Below are positions 45,236 to 52,020 of a stretch of DNA of 64,000 nt, one piece after another (the stretch's first letter is position 1; every line of letters begins with the position of its first letter). This DNA comes from Herbaspirillum sp. SJZ107 (lineage in GTDB: Bacteria; Pseudomonadota; Gammaproteobacteria; Burkholderiales; Burkholderiaceae_D), in NCBI RefSeq assembly GCF_006715485.1, contig NZ_VFNH01000001.1, forward strand, positions 744,001-808,000, given 5' to 3'. The translations under genes were made by a program, and so were the position numbers. The notes under the pieces are model-generated. The model was not told the origin of the DNA, made no database searches, and worked only from the letters and a program-made list of their open reading frames with translations.

Positions 45236-46525
45236 TCAGTCCAGCGGCACCGCGCGATAGCGGTTGACCTGCGCCGCCGTCACTTCCGGCGCCGCATTGC
45301 CCCAGCTGGCGCGCACGTAACTGATCACCGCGGCGGCTTCGGCATCGTTCAGCACCGGACTGAAAGGCGGCATGCCGTAGGGCCGCGGATTGCCCGCGGT
45401 CGACGGCGGAAAGCCGCCGCTGAGCACGATGCGGATCGCGTTGACGGGTTCCGTCATCGTCAGCGCGCGGTTGCCGGCCAGCGGTGGATACACCTTGCCG
45501 TTGCCGCCGCCATTGGCGCCGTGGCAGTCGGCGCAGTGTGTCTCGTACAACTGGCCGCCGAGCTTCATGGCCGCTTCGTTCGGCGGCGCGGCCGGCGCCG
45601 CCTCGTCGCGGTCCGCGGGCAGCGATTTCAGGTACAGCGCCATGGCGCGCAGGTCGGGTTCGGACAGGTACTGCAGGCTCTGCTGGACCACTTCCGCCAT
45701 CGGCCCATAGACAGCACCCTGAGCGGCACCCTGGGGCGAAACCCCGGTGCGCAGCAGCTGCACGATGTGCGGCACTTCCCACTCGCCGAGTCCGGCTTCG
45801 CGGCTCGCCGTCAGCGACGGCGCGTACCAGCCGCTGACCGGGATCAGGCCGCCGGACAGGCCACCGCCGCTGCCGCCCAGCAGGTTGCGCTTGCTGTGGC
45901 AGGCGCTGCAATGGCCCAGGCCTTCGACCAGGTAGGCGCCGCGGTTCCACGCCGCCGGCCGGGCCTGGTCGACAGGCTGGACGCCGGGACGGAAATACAG
46001 CAGGCGCCAGCCGGCCAGGGCCAGCTGGCTATCGTACGGAAAACGTAGCGCGTGCGGCCGGTTCGGCTGGCGCACCGGGGCCAGGCTGCGCAGCCAGGCG
46101 AACAGGGCGTCGGCATCGTCGCGCGTGACCCGGGTCGTGTGGTTGTAGGGAAAGGCGGGATACAGCAGGCGTCCGTCGCGGCCGATGCCGTTGTGCAGCG
46201 CGTTCCAGAAATCGTCGGCGCTCCAGGCACCGAGGCCGGTGGCCGGGTCCGGCGTCAGGTTGGGGCCGTACAGGCGGCCGAACGGGGTGTCGAGCGCGCG
46301 GCCGCCGGCATACGCCGCGCCGCCGCGCGCGGTATGGCAGCCGATGCAGTCGCCGGCGCGCGCCAGGTAGGCGCCGCGGGCGATGTTGTCCGGCGTCGCC
46401 GCCCAGGCCTGGGGCGAGCGCGCCGGAATGAATTCGGCGCGCGGCCAGGCGGCCACGGCCCAGGCCAGCGCGGCCAGCAGCAGCGCCAGCAGCACGATGC
46501 CCAGCCGTATGAGTGCGCGCCTCAT
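45236..46525 (-). CDS. Tri-haem c-type cytochrome (alcohol/gluconate dehydrogenase-type subunit)
   Basis: A 429-residue periplasmic protein with an uncleaved or signal-like N-terminal helix (LVLLALLLAALAWAVAAW). Three CxxCH motifs, CIGCH, CSACH and CADCH, are placed as in AdhB/GadC-type subunits, with the matching Met ligands (GMPPFSP etc.). It probably carries electrons to ubiquinone or oxidase. It is a paralogue of the cytochrome at 59696-61075. The upstream cytochrome gene overlaps its start as ATGA, so the two are translationally coupled. No dehydrogenase subunit is adjacent. Confidence 0.9.
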   Translation of the reverse strand: MRRALIRLGIVLLALLLAALAWAVAAWPRAEFIPARSPQAWAATPDNIARGAYLARAGDCIGCHTARGGAAYAGGRALDTPFGRLYGPNLTPDPATGLGAWSADDFWNALHNGIGRDGRLLYPAFPYNHTTRVTRDDADALFAWLRSLAPVRQPNRPHALRFPYDSQLALAGWRLLYFRPGVQPVDQARPAAWNRGAYLVEGLGHCSACHSKRNLLGGSGGGLSGGLIPVSGWYAPSLTASREAGLGEWEVPHIVQLLRTGVSPQGAAQGAVYGPMAEVVQQSLQYLSEPDLRAMALYLKSLPADRDEAAPAAPPNEAAMKLGGQLYETHCADCHGANGGGNGKVYPPLAGNRALTMTEPVNAIRIVLSGGFPPSTAGNPRPYGMPPFSPVLNDAEAAAVISYVRASWGNAAPEVTAAQVNRYRAVPLD

Positions 46526-47325
46526 CGCGCCTGCTCGCGCGCCTGGGTGAACGCCGCCTGCTGCGCGCTGCCGCAGGCCAGCGGCAAGGGCTGCGGGCCG
46601 GCAGCTTGCGGGGCCGGGTCCGCCGGCTGCGGTTCGCTCGCCAGCCAGGCCGAGACCGCGGCGACGTCGGCCAGCGACAGGCGCGCCGCGATCGTCCCCA
46701 TGCAGTCGGGCGCGTGGGCGCGGCGGCTGCCGTTGCGCCAGGCGCCGAACTGGGCGTTGATGTAGTCGCGCGGCAGCCCGAGCAGGCCGGGAATGGCGGG
46801 CACGGTGCCGGTCAGGCGCTGGCCATGGCAGGCGATGCAGGCCGGCACCTTCAGCGCCGTGTCGCCCTGCGTCACCAGCTGGCGGCCGCGCGCCAGTTCG
46901 GCCGCCGGCAGGGCGGCGCGGTCGAGCGGCGTTGCCGCCAGGTGCTGCGCCGCGAAATGATCGGCGATCTCGCGCAGGTACTCGTCCGACAGCGGCGTGA
47001 CCATCCAGGTCATCAGCGGATACTGGCGCCGGCCTTCGCGGAAATTGAGCAACTGGTGATACAGGTAACCGGCGGGCTTGCCGGCGATGCGCGGGAAATA
47101 GCGGCGTTCGTCGCGCGGCGGCGGCTTGCCGGGGTCACCGTGGCACGAGGTGCAGGCCACGAGGCGCCGGGCCAGCGTATCCGGTACCGGAGCTGGCACG
47201 GGAGCAGGTGCGTGGGCAGATGCGGGCGCCGGCTGGCCCGCAGCCGTCGCGGCCGGTATCAGGCTCAGGCTCGGGCTCAGGCAATACAGCAGGACGATCG
47301 GCGCACATCGAAACGCAGCCCGCAT
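46522..47325 (-). CDS. Di-haem c-type cytochrome (cytochrome c4-like)
   Basis: A 267-residue protein. Signal peptide ends LIPAATAA (about residue 29), then a Pro/Ala-rich linker. Two haem motifs, CTSCH and CIACH, in two similar halves with downstream Met candidates suggest a c4-type di-haem protein. The tail is Pro/Ala-rich. It is the middle gene of the three-cytochrome cluster (start overlap with the tri-haem gene, 54 nt from the mono-haem gene). It probably forms a periplasmic relay. Confidence 0.88.
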   Translation of the reverse strand: MRAAFRCAPIVLLYCLSPSLSLIPAATAAGQPAPASAHAPAPVPAPVPDTLARRLVACTSCHGDPGKPPPRDERRYFPRIAGKPAGYLYHQLLNFREGRRQYPLMTWMVTPLSDEYLREIADHFAAQHLAATPLDRAALPAAELARGRQLVTQGDTALKVPACIACHGQRLTGTVPAIPGLLGLPRDYINAQFGAWRNGSRRAHAPDCMGTIAARLSLADVAAVSAWLASEPQPADPAPQAAGPQPLPLACGSAQQAAFTQAREQAR

Positions 47326-47379
47326 GGCGACTCCCGGAATGGCGGAGTTCGCATCATACTTTGTTTTGTTGCAATGTGG

Positions 47380-47775
47380 TCAATGCGCGTCCTGGAAGCT
47401 GCGCAGGTAGGCCAGCAGCGCCCGCATCTCGTGCTCATTGCCGATGCCCCAGAAGCGCATCTTGGTGCCGGGCATCGCCTTGTCCGGATTGGCGAGGAAG
47501 CGGGCCAGGGTCTGCTCGTCCCAGACGATGCCGGATGCCTTCATGGCCGGCGAATAGGCGAAGTCGGCGGTGGCGCCGGCGCGGCGTCCGAACAGCCCGT
47601 TCAGCTGCGGGCCGAAGCCGCCGCGGGCATTGGCGCCGACCTGGTGGCAGGAGGCGCACTGGCGGAACACGGTGGCCCCGTCGACCGGTTTATCTGCGCG
47701 GGAGCAGCCTTGCAGGACGGCCAGAAAGGCGAACAGGGGAAACAGATGGCGGACGAGGAGGCAATGCGCTTTCAT
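47380..47775 (-). CDS. Mono-haem cytochrome c (c550-like), probable lipoprotein
   Basis: A 131-residue protein. Lipobox-like LQGC (Cys about residue 24), then VDGATVFRQCASCHQVGANARGGFGPQLNGLFGRRAG with haem motif CASCH and a later axial Met in DKAMPGTKM. This is a class I cytochrome c. GGAGG directly abuts the ATG at 47775, so initiation may be inefficient, or a start further in may be used. First gene of the minus-strand cytochrome cluster. Confidence 0.87.
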   Translation of the reverse strand: MKAHCLLVRHLFPLFAFLAVLQGCSRADKPVDGATVFRQCASCHQVGANARGGFGPQLNGLFGRRAGATADFAYSPAMKASGIVWDEQTLARFLANPDKAMPGTKMRFWGIGNEHEMRALLAYLRSFQDAH

Positions 47776-47851
47776 CCTCCGAGTATAAGCGGGCTAGCGG
47801 TGTCTGCTGGCTCCTTTGGAACGCCGATAAAGCCCTGTTGTTGTCCTGGAG

Positions 47852-48057
47852 CTAACAACGGCGTACACTGAGCCGTTCGGCGACGCGTCTGGCATAAGCC
47901 GTCTGGAAGGACCAGCTCAGCGAGTACGCGACGCGCAGCGCCGGGTCGCCAGCAGACGTTCAAGTTCCATCCTTTGTTCCATTGATTCCTGGATGAGAAT
48001 CTCGGCGGACCGGGAATCGCCGATGATAAATTTCCAAAATGCCTGCAGACGTTTCAT
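47852..48057 (-). pseudogene. Frameshifted small gene (about 68 residues when repaired)
   Basis: From ATG 48057 the frame reads MKRLQAFWKFIIGDSRS..., then goes through SMEQRMELERLL and soon hits a stop at 47917-47919. Adding one G after the ERLL codons would continue the other frame as GDPALRVAYSLSWSFQTAY and ARRVAERLSVRRC up to TAG at 47852-47854. Both parts look like real protein. The family is not recognised. It is either a broken gene or an indel in the sequence. It begins the AT-richer decayed patch. Confidence 0.4.
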
Positions 48058-48274
48058 GATGCCGGTTGTGGTTTGCAACGAAATCGCAATCCTATTTCCT
48101 TAGGGTATTACCAGTCGGTGTGCCAACGCACATTACAATGACATCAAGAAATATTTATTCGTTCTCAATGATGAACCTCGGGTTTTTCGGCAGTGGGCTA
48201 TCGGCCAGAGCGGACTGGCGCGAGCTGGTCTCACTTACCCTCTTCTTGAAGTTCAAACATCACGGATCAGATGA
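48056..48274 (+). pseudogene. Remnant of a gene upstream of the YtpQ-like gene
   Basis: Frame with ATGATG at 48056 (MMPVVVCNEIAILFP), then TAG at 48101, then open again: NDIKKYLFVLNDEPRVFRQW and AIGQSGLARAGLTYP, ending in TGA at 48272-48274. The start of the next gene (48271) overlaps this stop as ATGA, the classic coupled arrangement, which suggests a formerly intact gene. Family unknown. The reading is broken by one stop, and an alternative frame between them looks protein-like, so at least two changes are likely. Confidence 0.4.
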
Positions 48275-48882
48275 AACTGATGAAGAAAAATGATCTATTC
48301 AAATTCGATCTCAATCAGTCCAGGCGCGACAAGTTTATAGGCATAAAGGTCGCTCGTTTTTTACTCGGCTTAGCCGCGATTGGCCTCGCCAGTGACATTT
48401 GCGCTCAAACAGTTCCACTGGAGCCATCAGCCTTTACCGAATACGTGGCAACAGCCGTGCGACGCGAGGTTGGCGACACCGTGGTGAGCGCGCGCGCGCC
48501 GTTGCATCTCTCCATAGGCGAACTTGATGGGCAGCTCGATCGCATTCTGGCGTATTGCCGCTCCAACAGCGCTGGATGCGATGGCCAGGTTCAGCAGTTT
48601 GCGAAAGCTGCAGGCGATATCGTACGAGAGAAAAATGCACCGATCGATCCGACGGCAGTACAACTTGTAGTGCGTTCGGACGCGTATGTCCAACGTATGC
48701 AGGCGTCCCTCGGTACGAATGCCCCCCAGTTGCAGGCGAGGCCATTGGTTGCCGGCCTGATGGTGGTTGCAATACTCGATACCCCGCGCGCTATTCGACC
48801 GCTCACTGAACGCGATCTGAAGAAACTCGGTAAGTCGCAGGATGACTTATTTGCATTGGCAGCGATAAATTCTGACAAATAG
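48271..48882 (+). CDS. YtpQ/DUF1444-like protein, N-terminal fragment of a split gene
   Basis: A 203-residue frame with a hydrophobic N-terminal segment (about 28-45) that may be a signal peptide ending DICAQ. The region TPRAIRPLTERDLKKLGKSQDDLFALAAINS matches the DUF1444/YtpQ pattern (IRxLTxxDLxxLGxSxDEL). It stops early at TAG (48880); the rest of the family domain continues in another frame from about 48869 to 49192. Deleting the 10-nt tctgacaaat at 48871-48880, flanked by aaat repeats, would restore a single frame. The intact function is unknown; YtpQ proteins are uncharacterised. Confidence 0.6.
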   Translation: MKLMKKNDLFKFDLNQSRRDKFIGIKVARFLLGLAAIGLASDICAQTVPLEPSAFTEYVATAVRREVGDTVVSARAPLHLSIGELDGQLDRILAYCRSNSAGCDGQVQQFAKAAGDIVREKNAPIDPTAVQLVVRSDAYVQRMQASLGTNAPQLQARPLVAGLMVVAILDTPRAIRPLTERDLKKLGKSQDDLFALAAINSDK

Positions 48883-49192
48883 TCTACAACCTTTGTCCGA
48901 GTCGGCGAAACCTGTAGCGGCCGGCCAGATTGGATATACCAAACCGAGTTTCGGCGAGGTCGGGCGCGTGGCCCTGCCTGCGCAATGGACGTCGCTTGCG
49001 CAAGCCCAGCATGGGGAACTGATCATCGCCTTACCGACGACGGATCAGGTCTTGTATATCTCCGAATCGACGGACGTTGCACGCGACGCATTACGCGCGC
49101 TATCGCGCAAGCTTGCATCGCATTCATCAGCAGCATTGGCGCCCGACACGCTTTTGAAGTGGACAGCCGAGGGGTGGGAAACGCTCAAGTAA
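48869..49192 (+). pseudogene. YtpQ/DUF1444-like C-terminal fragment
   Basis: Open in the second frame from 48869. A TTG at 48893 is the only start-like codon near its beginning. The translated part (LSESAKPVAAGQIGYTKPSF ... ALPAQWTSLAQAQHGELIIALPTTDQVLYISES ... LLKWTAEGWETLK) contains the C-terminal DUF1444 signature, GExxxAxPxxDxxL. It is normally fused to the N-terminal part at 48271. If translated alone it would lack the N-terminal domain. Probably non-functional. Confidence 0.55.
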
Positions 49193-49220
49193 GACACAAC
49201 GATACAGGATGGAGAAACCG

Positions 49221-49649
49221 ATGAAATATGATGACGCTAGCTGGCATGCCGGCGGCGACTTTCCCAAAGAGCTGCCACCAGAGGCTGGTGCGACCCACAT
49301 CGGCATGTTTGCGGCTTGGTGCATGCTGAACGGACTCAATGGGGAACTGCACGAGGTGGAATTCGCAGCCGATTTGCAGCGTCTGCAGCAGCGTGAAGTC
49401 ACTCCTGGCGCTTGGTTTATTGCTGTCTGTGACGGGAAGCTAGTCGACGAAGACTTGAATGACGAAGGCAATGACTTTGCCAAAAGCTACTACAACGACG
49501 CTCAGCCAAACTATCTGAGCGACCTGACCAGGGCAGTCGGTGATCGCCTTCCGAGTCCATATCATCTTCCCGACACTTGGGATGTCTATGATCAACTTGC
49601 GCCACTGCTCACGTTCCGGTACCGGGAATGGACACAACAGGCCAGTTAG
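49221..49649 (+). CDS. DUF7832-type uncharacterised protein
   Basis: A 142-residue soluble protein. MKYDDASWHAGGDFPKELPPEAGATHIGMFAAWCMLNGLNG is the conserved N-terminus I associate with DUF7832. It then has EVTPGAWFIAVCDGKLVDEDLNDEGNDFAKSYY and YLSDLTRAVGDRLPSPYHLPDTWDVYDQLAPLLTFRY. The ATG at 49221 is preceded by GGAG at 6 nt; an ATG at 49209 is worse. Function unknown; such proteins are often small cytoplasmic partners in accessory regions. Codon use is less GC-rich than the neighbours. Confidence 0.7.
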   Translation: MKYDDASWHAGGDFPKELPPEAGATHIGMFAAWCMLNGLNGELHEVEFAADLQRLQQREVTPGAWFIAVCDGKLVDEDLNDEGNDFAKSYYNDAQPNYLSDLTRAVGDRLPSPYHLPDTWDVYDQLAPLLTFRYREWTQQAS

Positions 49650-49765
49650 CGCATTCGTGAGCGGCCGAGTTCGGCATGATTTGGGAAGGTCTGCAATGGG
49701 TAGCCGGACCCAGGAGTAAAGCAAACCGAGGTCTATTCAGACCCCTGTTGAGGAAGATCTGCCCC

Positions 49766-50119
49766 ATGAAAAAATTTCGCCATCATGAGTATTTTGCGAA
49801 GCCGAAGGTCGTACAGGCCTATCGCTTCCCATTCGTCTGCCTTTCCTGCCGCAAGTCGTTTAAGTTTCCTTCGGCTATACGTGAGCGTCACTGCCCGCAA
49901 TGTGCAGGGACGATGGTCATGTTGAGTCGGAAGTTCTCGGCGCCAAAATGCAAGGATCTGGCGCAATGGGCAAAGGTCCGATTCCTCATCGAACATGGAT
50001 TTCGTTTTTATCCTGTTTTCGATCCTTGCGCAGGCGGCATGGTCGCCACCAGGTATCCCGACACGCTGCAACAGGCGAAGTGGTTTGTGCAGCGCTATGC
50101 TTCTCAGCGGGCACGCTGA
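49766..50119 (+). CDS. Small protein with zinc-ribbon-like cysteine pairs
   Basis: A 117-residue protein. CLSC and CPQC pairs (FVCLSCRKSFKFPSAIRERHCPQCAG) form a probable zinc ribbon. The rest is basic (KFSAPKCKDLAQWAKVRFLIEHGFRFYP ... TLQQAKWFVQRYASQRAR). It resembles the small zinc-ribbon hypothetical proteins seen in Xanthomonas and Pseudomonas, but I cannot name the family. The ATG at 49766 is preceded by GAGGAAG. It lies in the low-GC patch. Confidence 0.7.
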   Translation: MKKFRHHEYFAKPKVVQAYRFPFVCLSCRKSFKFPSAIRERHCPQCAGTMVMLSRKFSAPKCKDLAQWAKVRFLIEHGFRFYPVFDPCAGGMVATRYPDTLQQAKWFVQRYASQRAR

Positions 50120-50144
50120 TGCGCTGATCTCGCGCCGCCAATCG

Positions 50145-50798
50145 TCAGTCTTTCGCGGCCTTGGTGTGGGCAGCTGCCGGCGCCGCCGGCTGCGCCCGCC
50201 AGTGGCGGTAGATCCGCAGCGCCACGTGGGCATCGTCGGCCGCGTACAGGATCTGCTTGTCGCTCAGGCGCGGCAGCGACCAGTTGGTGGTGGTGATCTT
50301 GCGCGATTTCTGCAGGCGCTGGCCGAAGAAGCGCTCGACCGCGGTCTTCGCGCCCCAGGCGTTGCGCTCGCCGCGGCGCAGGGCGGTGGAGAGGTCGAGC
50401 ACGTTGCGGGTGTCGATGCCGAGCTTGGCGCGCAGGCGGCGCAGGTCGTCGCCCAGGCCGAAGCCGACTTTCAGGATCGTTTCCGATTCCAGTATCGCGC
50501 GCAATACCGGCACGATGTGCGCGCCGGACGGCGCCGGCTCGCCATCAGCCGGCGCACGCACGCCGGCAATCTGGAACAGCCAGGCGTGCTCGTCGGTCGC
50601 CAGCTGCACCAGGTGCGGGCCGGTCGAGACCTCGCCTTTCTGGAAGGTCGGCTTCGATTCGGTATCGAAGCCGACCGTGTCGGACACCGCCAGCGCCGCC
50701 AGGGCGGCGTCGGCATCGGCGCGCGTGCGCACCAGGCGCACGTCGGCCAGCTGCAGGCCCTGGTAGGGCGGCAGCGCGTCGTCCAGGGCTTCGCTCAT
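50145..50798 (-). CDS. RNase D-like 3'-5' exonuclease (DEDDy family)
   Basis: A 217-residue protein with the DEDD motifs: VGFDTESKPTF (D and E), VGFGLGDDLRRLRAKLG (D) and YAADDAHVALRIY (Y and D). It contains only the exonuclease domain, without the HRDC domains of full RNase D. Likely substrates are tRNA or small RNA 3' ends, or DNA. Weak ribosome-binding site at 50798. Convergent with the zinc-ribbon gene. Confidence 0.88.
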   Translation of the reverse strand: MSEALDDALPPYQGLQLADVRLVRTRADADAALAALAVSDTVGFDTESKPTFQKGEVSTGPHLVQLATDEHAWLFQIAGVRAPADGEPAPSGAHIVPVLRAILESETILKVGFGLGDDLRRLRAKLGIDTRNVLDLSTALRRGERNAWGAKTAVERFFGQRLQKSRKITTTNWSLPRLSDKQILYAADDAHVALRIYRHWRAQPAAPAAAHTKAAKD

Positions 50799-50821
50799 GG
50801 GCTTCGTACGCCGGGCCTGGC

Positions 50822-51430
50822 TTAACGGCGCGAGAATTTCGACGCCAGCTGTTCCAGCTTTTCCTGGCGCTTGCGGTCGGCTTCTTCCTTCACGGCCAGT
50901 TCGCGTTCGGCCTTCTTGCGCTCGGCTTCTTTCTTGAAGCGTTCCTGCAGCAGTTCCTTGGCGTGCTGGCGGTGGGTGTCGGTGACTTCGGCGCCCGGAT
51001 TGCCGTCGAGGTCGTAACGCACGGTGGCCTTTTCCATCGCGCGCAGGTAGCGCATCGAGCCGGTATGGATGCCGAGCGCGGCGCGCATGGTCTTGCGGTT
51101 CAGGCCGGGCATCTTGGCCAGCACCTGCTTGTCGATGCCGATCGCCAGCGGCAGGCAGTCGCGGAAGGCCTTGAACTGCTGCTGCAGCTGCTTCAGCAGT
51201 GCGCGCGGGGATTGCGCGTCGGCGCCCGGCGCATCAGCGCCCGGCGCATCGGCGCTGCCGGGTGCTGCGGTGGCCGGCTGCGCGGCGGACCCGGTGTCAG
51301 GCTGCGGTGCGGAAGTGCCGGTATCAGGGGCACCGGTATCGGACGTCGGTGCAGGGGACGTACCGGTTGCTGCGTTTTCGGTGGCCTCGTTGGACTCGGC
51401 GACAGGACTCATCGTATTCATTGACTTCAT
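50822..51430 (-). CDS. proQ: ProQ/FinO family RNA chaperone
   Basis: A 202-residue protein. A low-complexity Ala/Pro/Asp/Thr-rich N-terminus (residues about 1-72, with the duplicated PGADAPGADA) is followed by the FinO/ProQ domain: LLKQLQQQFKAFRDCLPLAIGIDKQVLAKMPGLNRKTMRAALGIHTGSMRYLRAMEKATVRYDLDG. The C-terminus is highly charged (KKEAERKKAERELAVKEEADRKRQEK). The family binds sRNA and mRNA 3' ends. Start at 51430 or 51421. It lies 23 nt before the RNase D-like gene on the same strand, so RNA metabolism genes are grouped. Confidence 0.88.
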   Translation of the reverse strand: MKSMNTMSPVAESNEATENAATGTSPAPTSDTGAPDTGTSAPQPDTGSAAQPATAAPGSADAPGADAPGADAQSPRALLKQLQQQFKAFRDCLPLAIGIDKQVLAKMPGLNRKTMRAALGIHTGSMRYLRAMEKATVRYDLDGNPGAEVTDTHRQHAKELLQERFKKEAERKKAERELAVKEEADRKRQEKLEQLASKFSRR

Positions 51431-51582
51431 GGTAAGAACAAGAAGCGGAAGGATAGCATGGCCGGCGCTCCGTTGTGCCGCTCAGCCGTGTCACGGAAGG
51501 TTTTTTAGCGGAAATGACCACCATTTCACATCCAGCGAACGGGCACGGGGCCGGGAAATCGTGTATGATCCGCCCCTTTCCT

Positions 51583-51605
51583 TGCGTCGGACTTGCGCCG
51601 ACGCA
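51583..51605 (+). other. Perfect 8-bp hairpin upstream of rpoD
   Basis: TGCGTCGG/CCGACGCA around a 7-nt loop, 14 nt after a TATGAT -10-like element and followed by GGCCGG repeats. It could be part of a candidate small RNA ending at the terminator 51747-51772. Confidence 0.45.
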
Positions 51606-51746
51606 GACTGGCCGGAGGGCGAAGAGCGGGCCGGGGAAGTATGCGAAATTCTTATATCCCTTATCGGATATGGTAATTGGCAAGTAAACTTTCTCGCATG
51701 CATAATGTGCCTGTCTCCTCTATTCTCCTCTGGAAAATAGATTTCA

Positions 51747-51772
51747 AGCCCGTTGCCTGACGGGCTTTTTTT
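51747..51772 (+). terminator. Rho-independent terminator in rpoD upstream region
   Basis: AGCCCGT/ACGGGCT stem with a 6-nt loop and seven T residues. It lies 248 nt before the rpoD start and does not follow any visible gene, implying a short transcript upstream. Confidence 0.8.
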
Positions 51773-52020
51773 CGTTCTGACATGCTAGACCGCGATCTCG
51801 ACATCACCACGTTCCGCCCCAGTCCACCGTCCCCGTCCGGCGCCGCCTCCTTGCGCGCCGCAGGCCGATTGGCGGGCGCGATGCCGCGGGGTGCTTGATT
51901 TTCGGCCTAATCGCCCTTAGGTAGGGCCATCCCGTTATCCCTTCCCAAGGCCCGCGTTGCGGGCCCGGTGGATTATTGACTTCGCAGGCGCGCACTTCGC
52001 CTCGACTGGAGAAAAGTTTT

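Larger units (their letters stand above)
51431..52020. other. 590-nt intergenic region upstream of rpoD
   Basis: No protein gene supported. It contains TATGAT (51564-51569) as a possible -10 on the plus strand, a strong hairpin TGCGTCGG/CCGACGCA at 51583-51605, a terminator at 51747-51772, and a GGCCCGC/GCGGGCC hairpin at 51949-51965, close to the rpoD start. The region could hold a small RNA of roughly 200 nt ending at the terminator, or be the leader and promoter of rpoD. I cannot match it to a known RNA family. Confidence 0.45.

Noticed and set aside
47772..47963. A 63-codon minus-strand frame overlapping the cytochrome start
   Set aside because: It overlaps the frameshifted small gene and the start of the cytochrome gene, and has no motif or ribosome-binding site.
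48101..48103. In-frame TAG inside a protein-like frame, possibly recoded (readthrough or special amino acid)
   Set aside because: TAG is not used for selenocysteine, the flanking alternative frame also looks broken, and the neighbouring genes show indels, so plain decay is the simpler explanation.
48066..48293. A 75-codon plus-strand frame beginning MWFATKSQSYF
   Set aside because: Its alternative frame matches the coupled ATGA arrangement and reads as more protein-like, so this frame is probably not coding.
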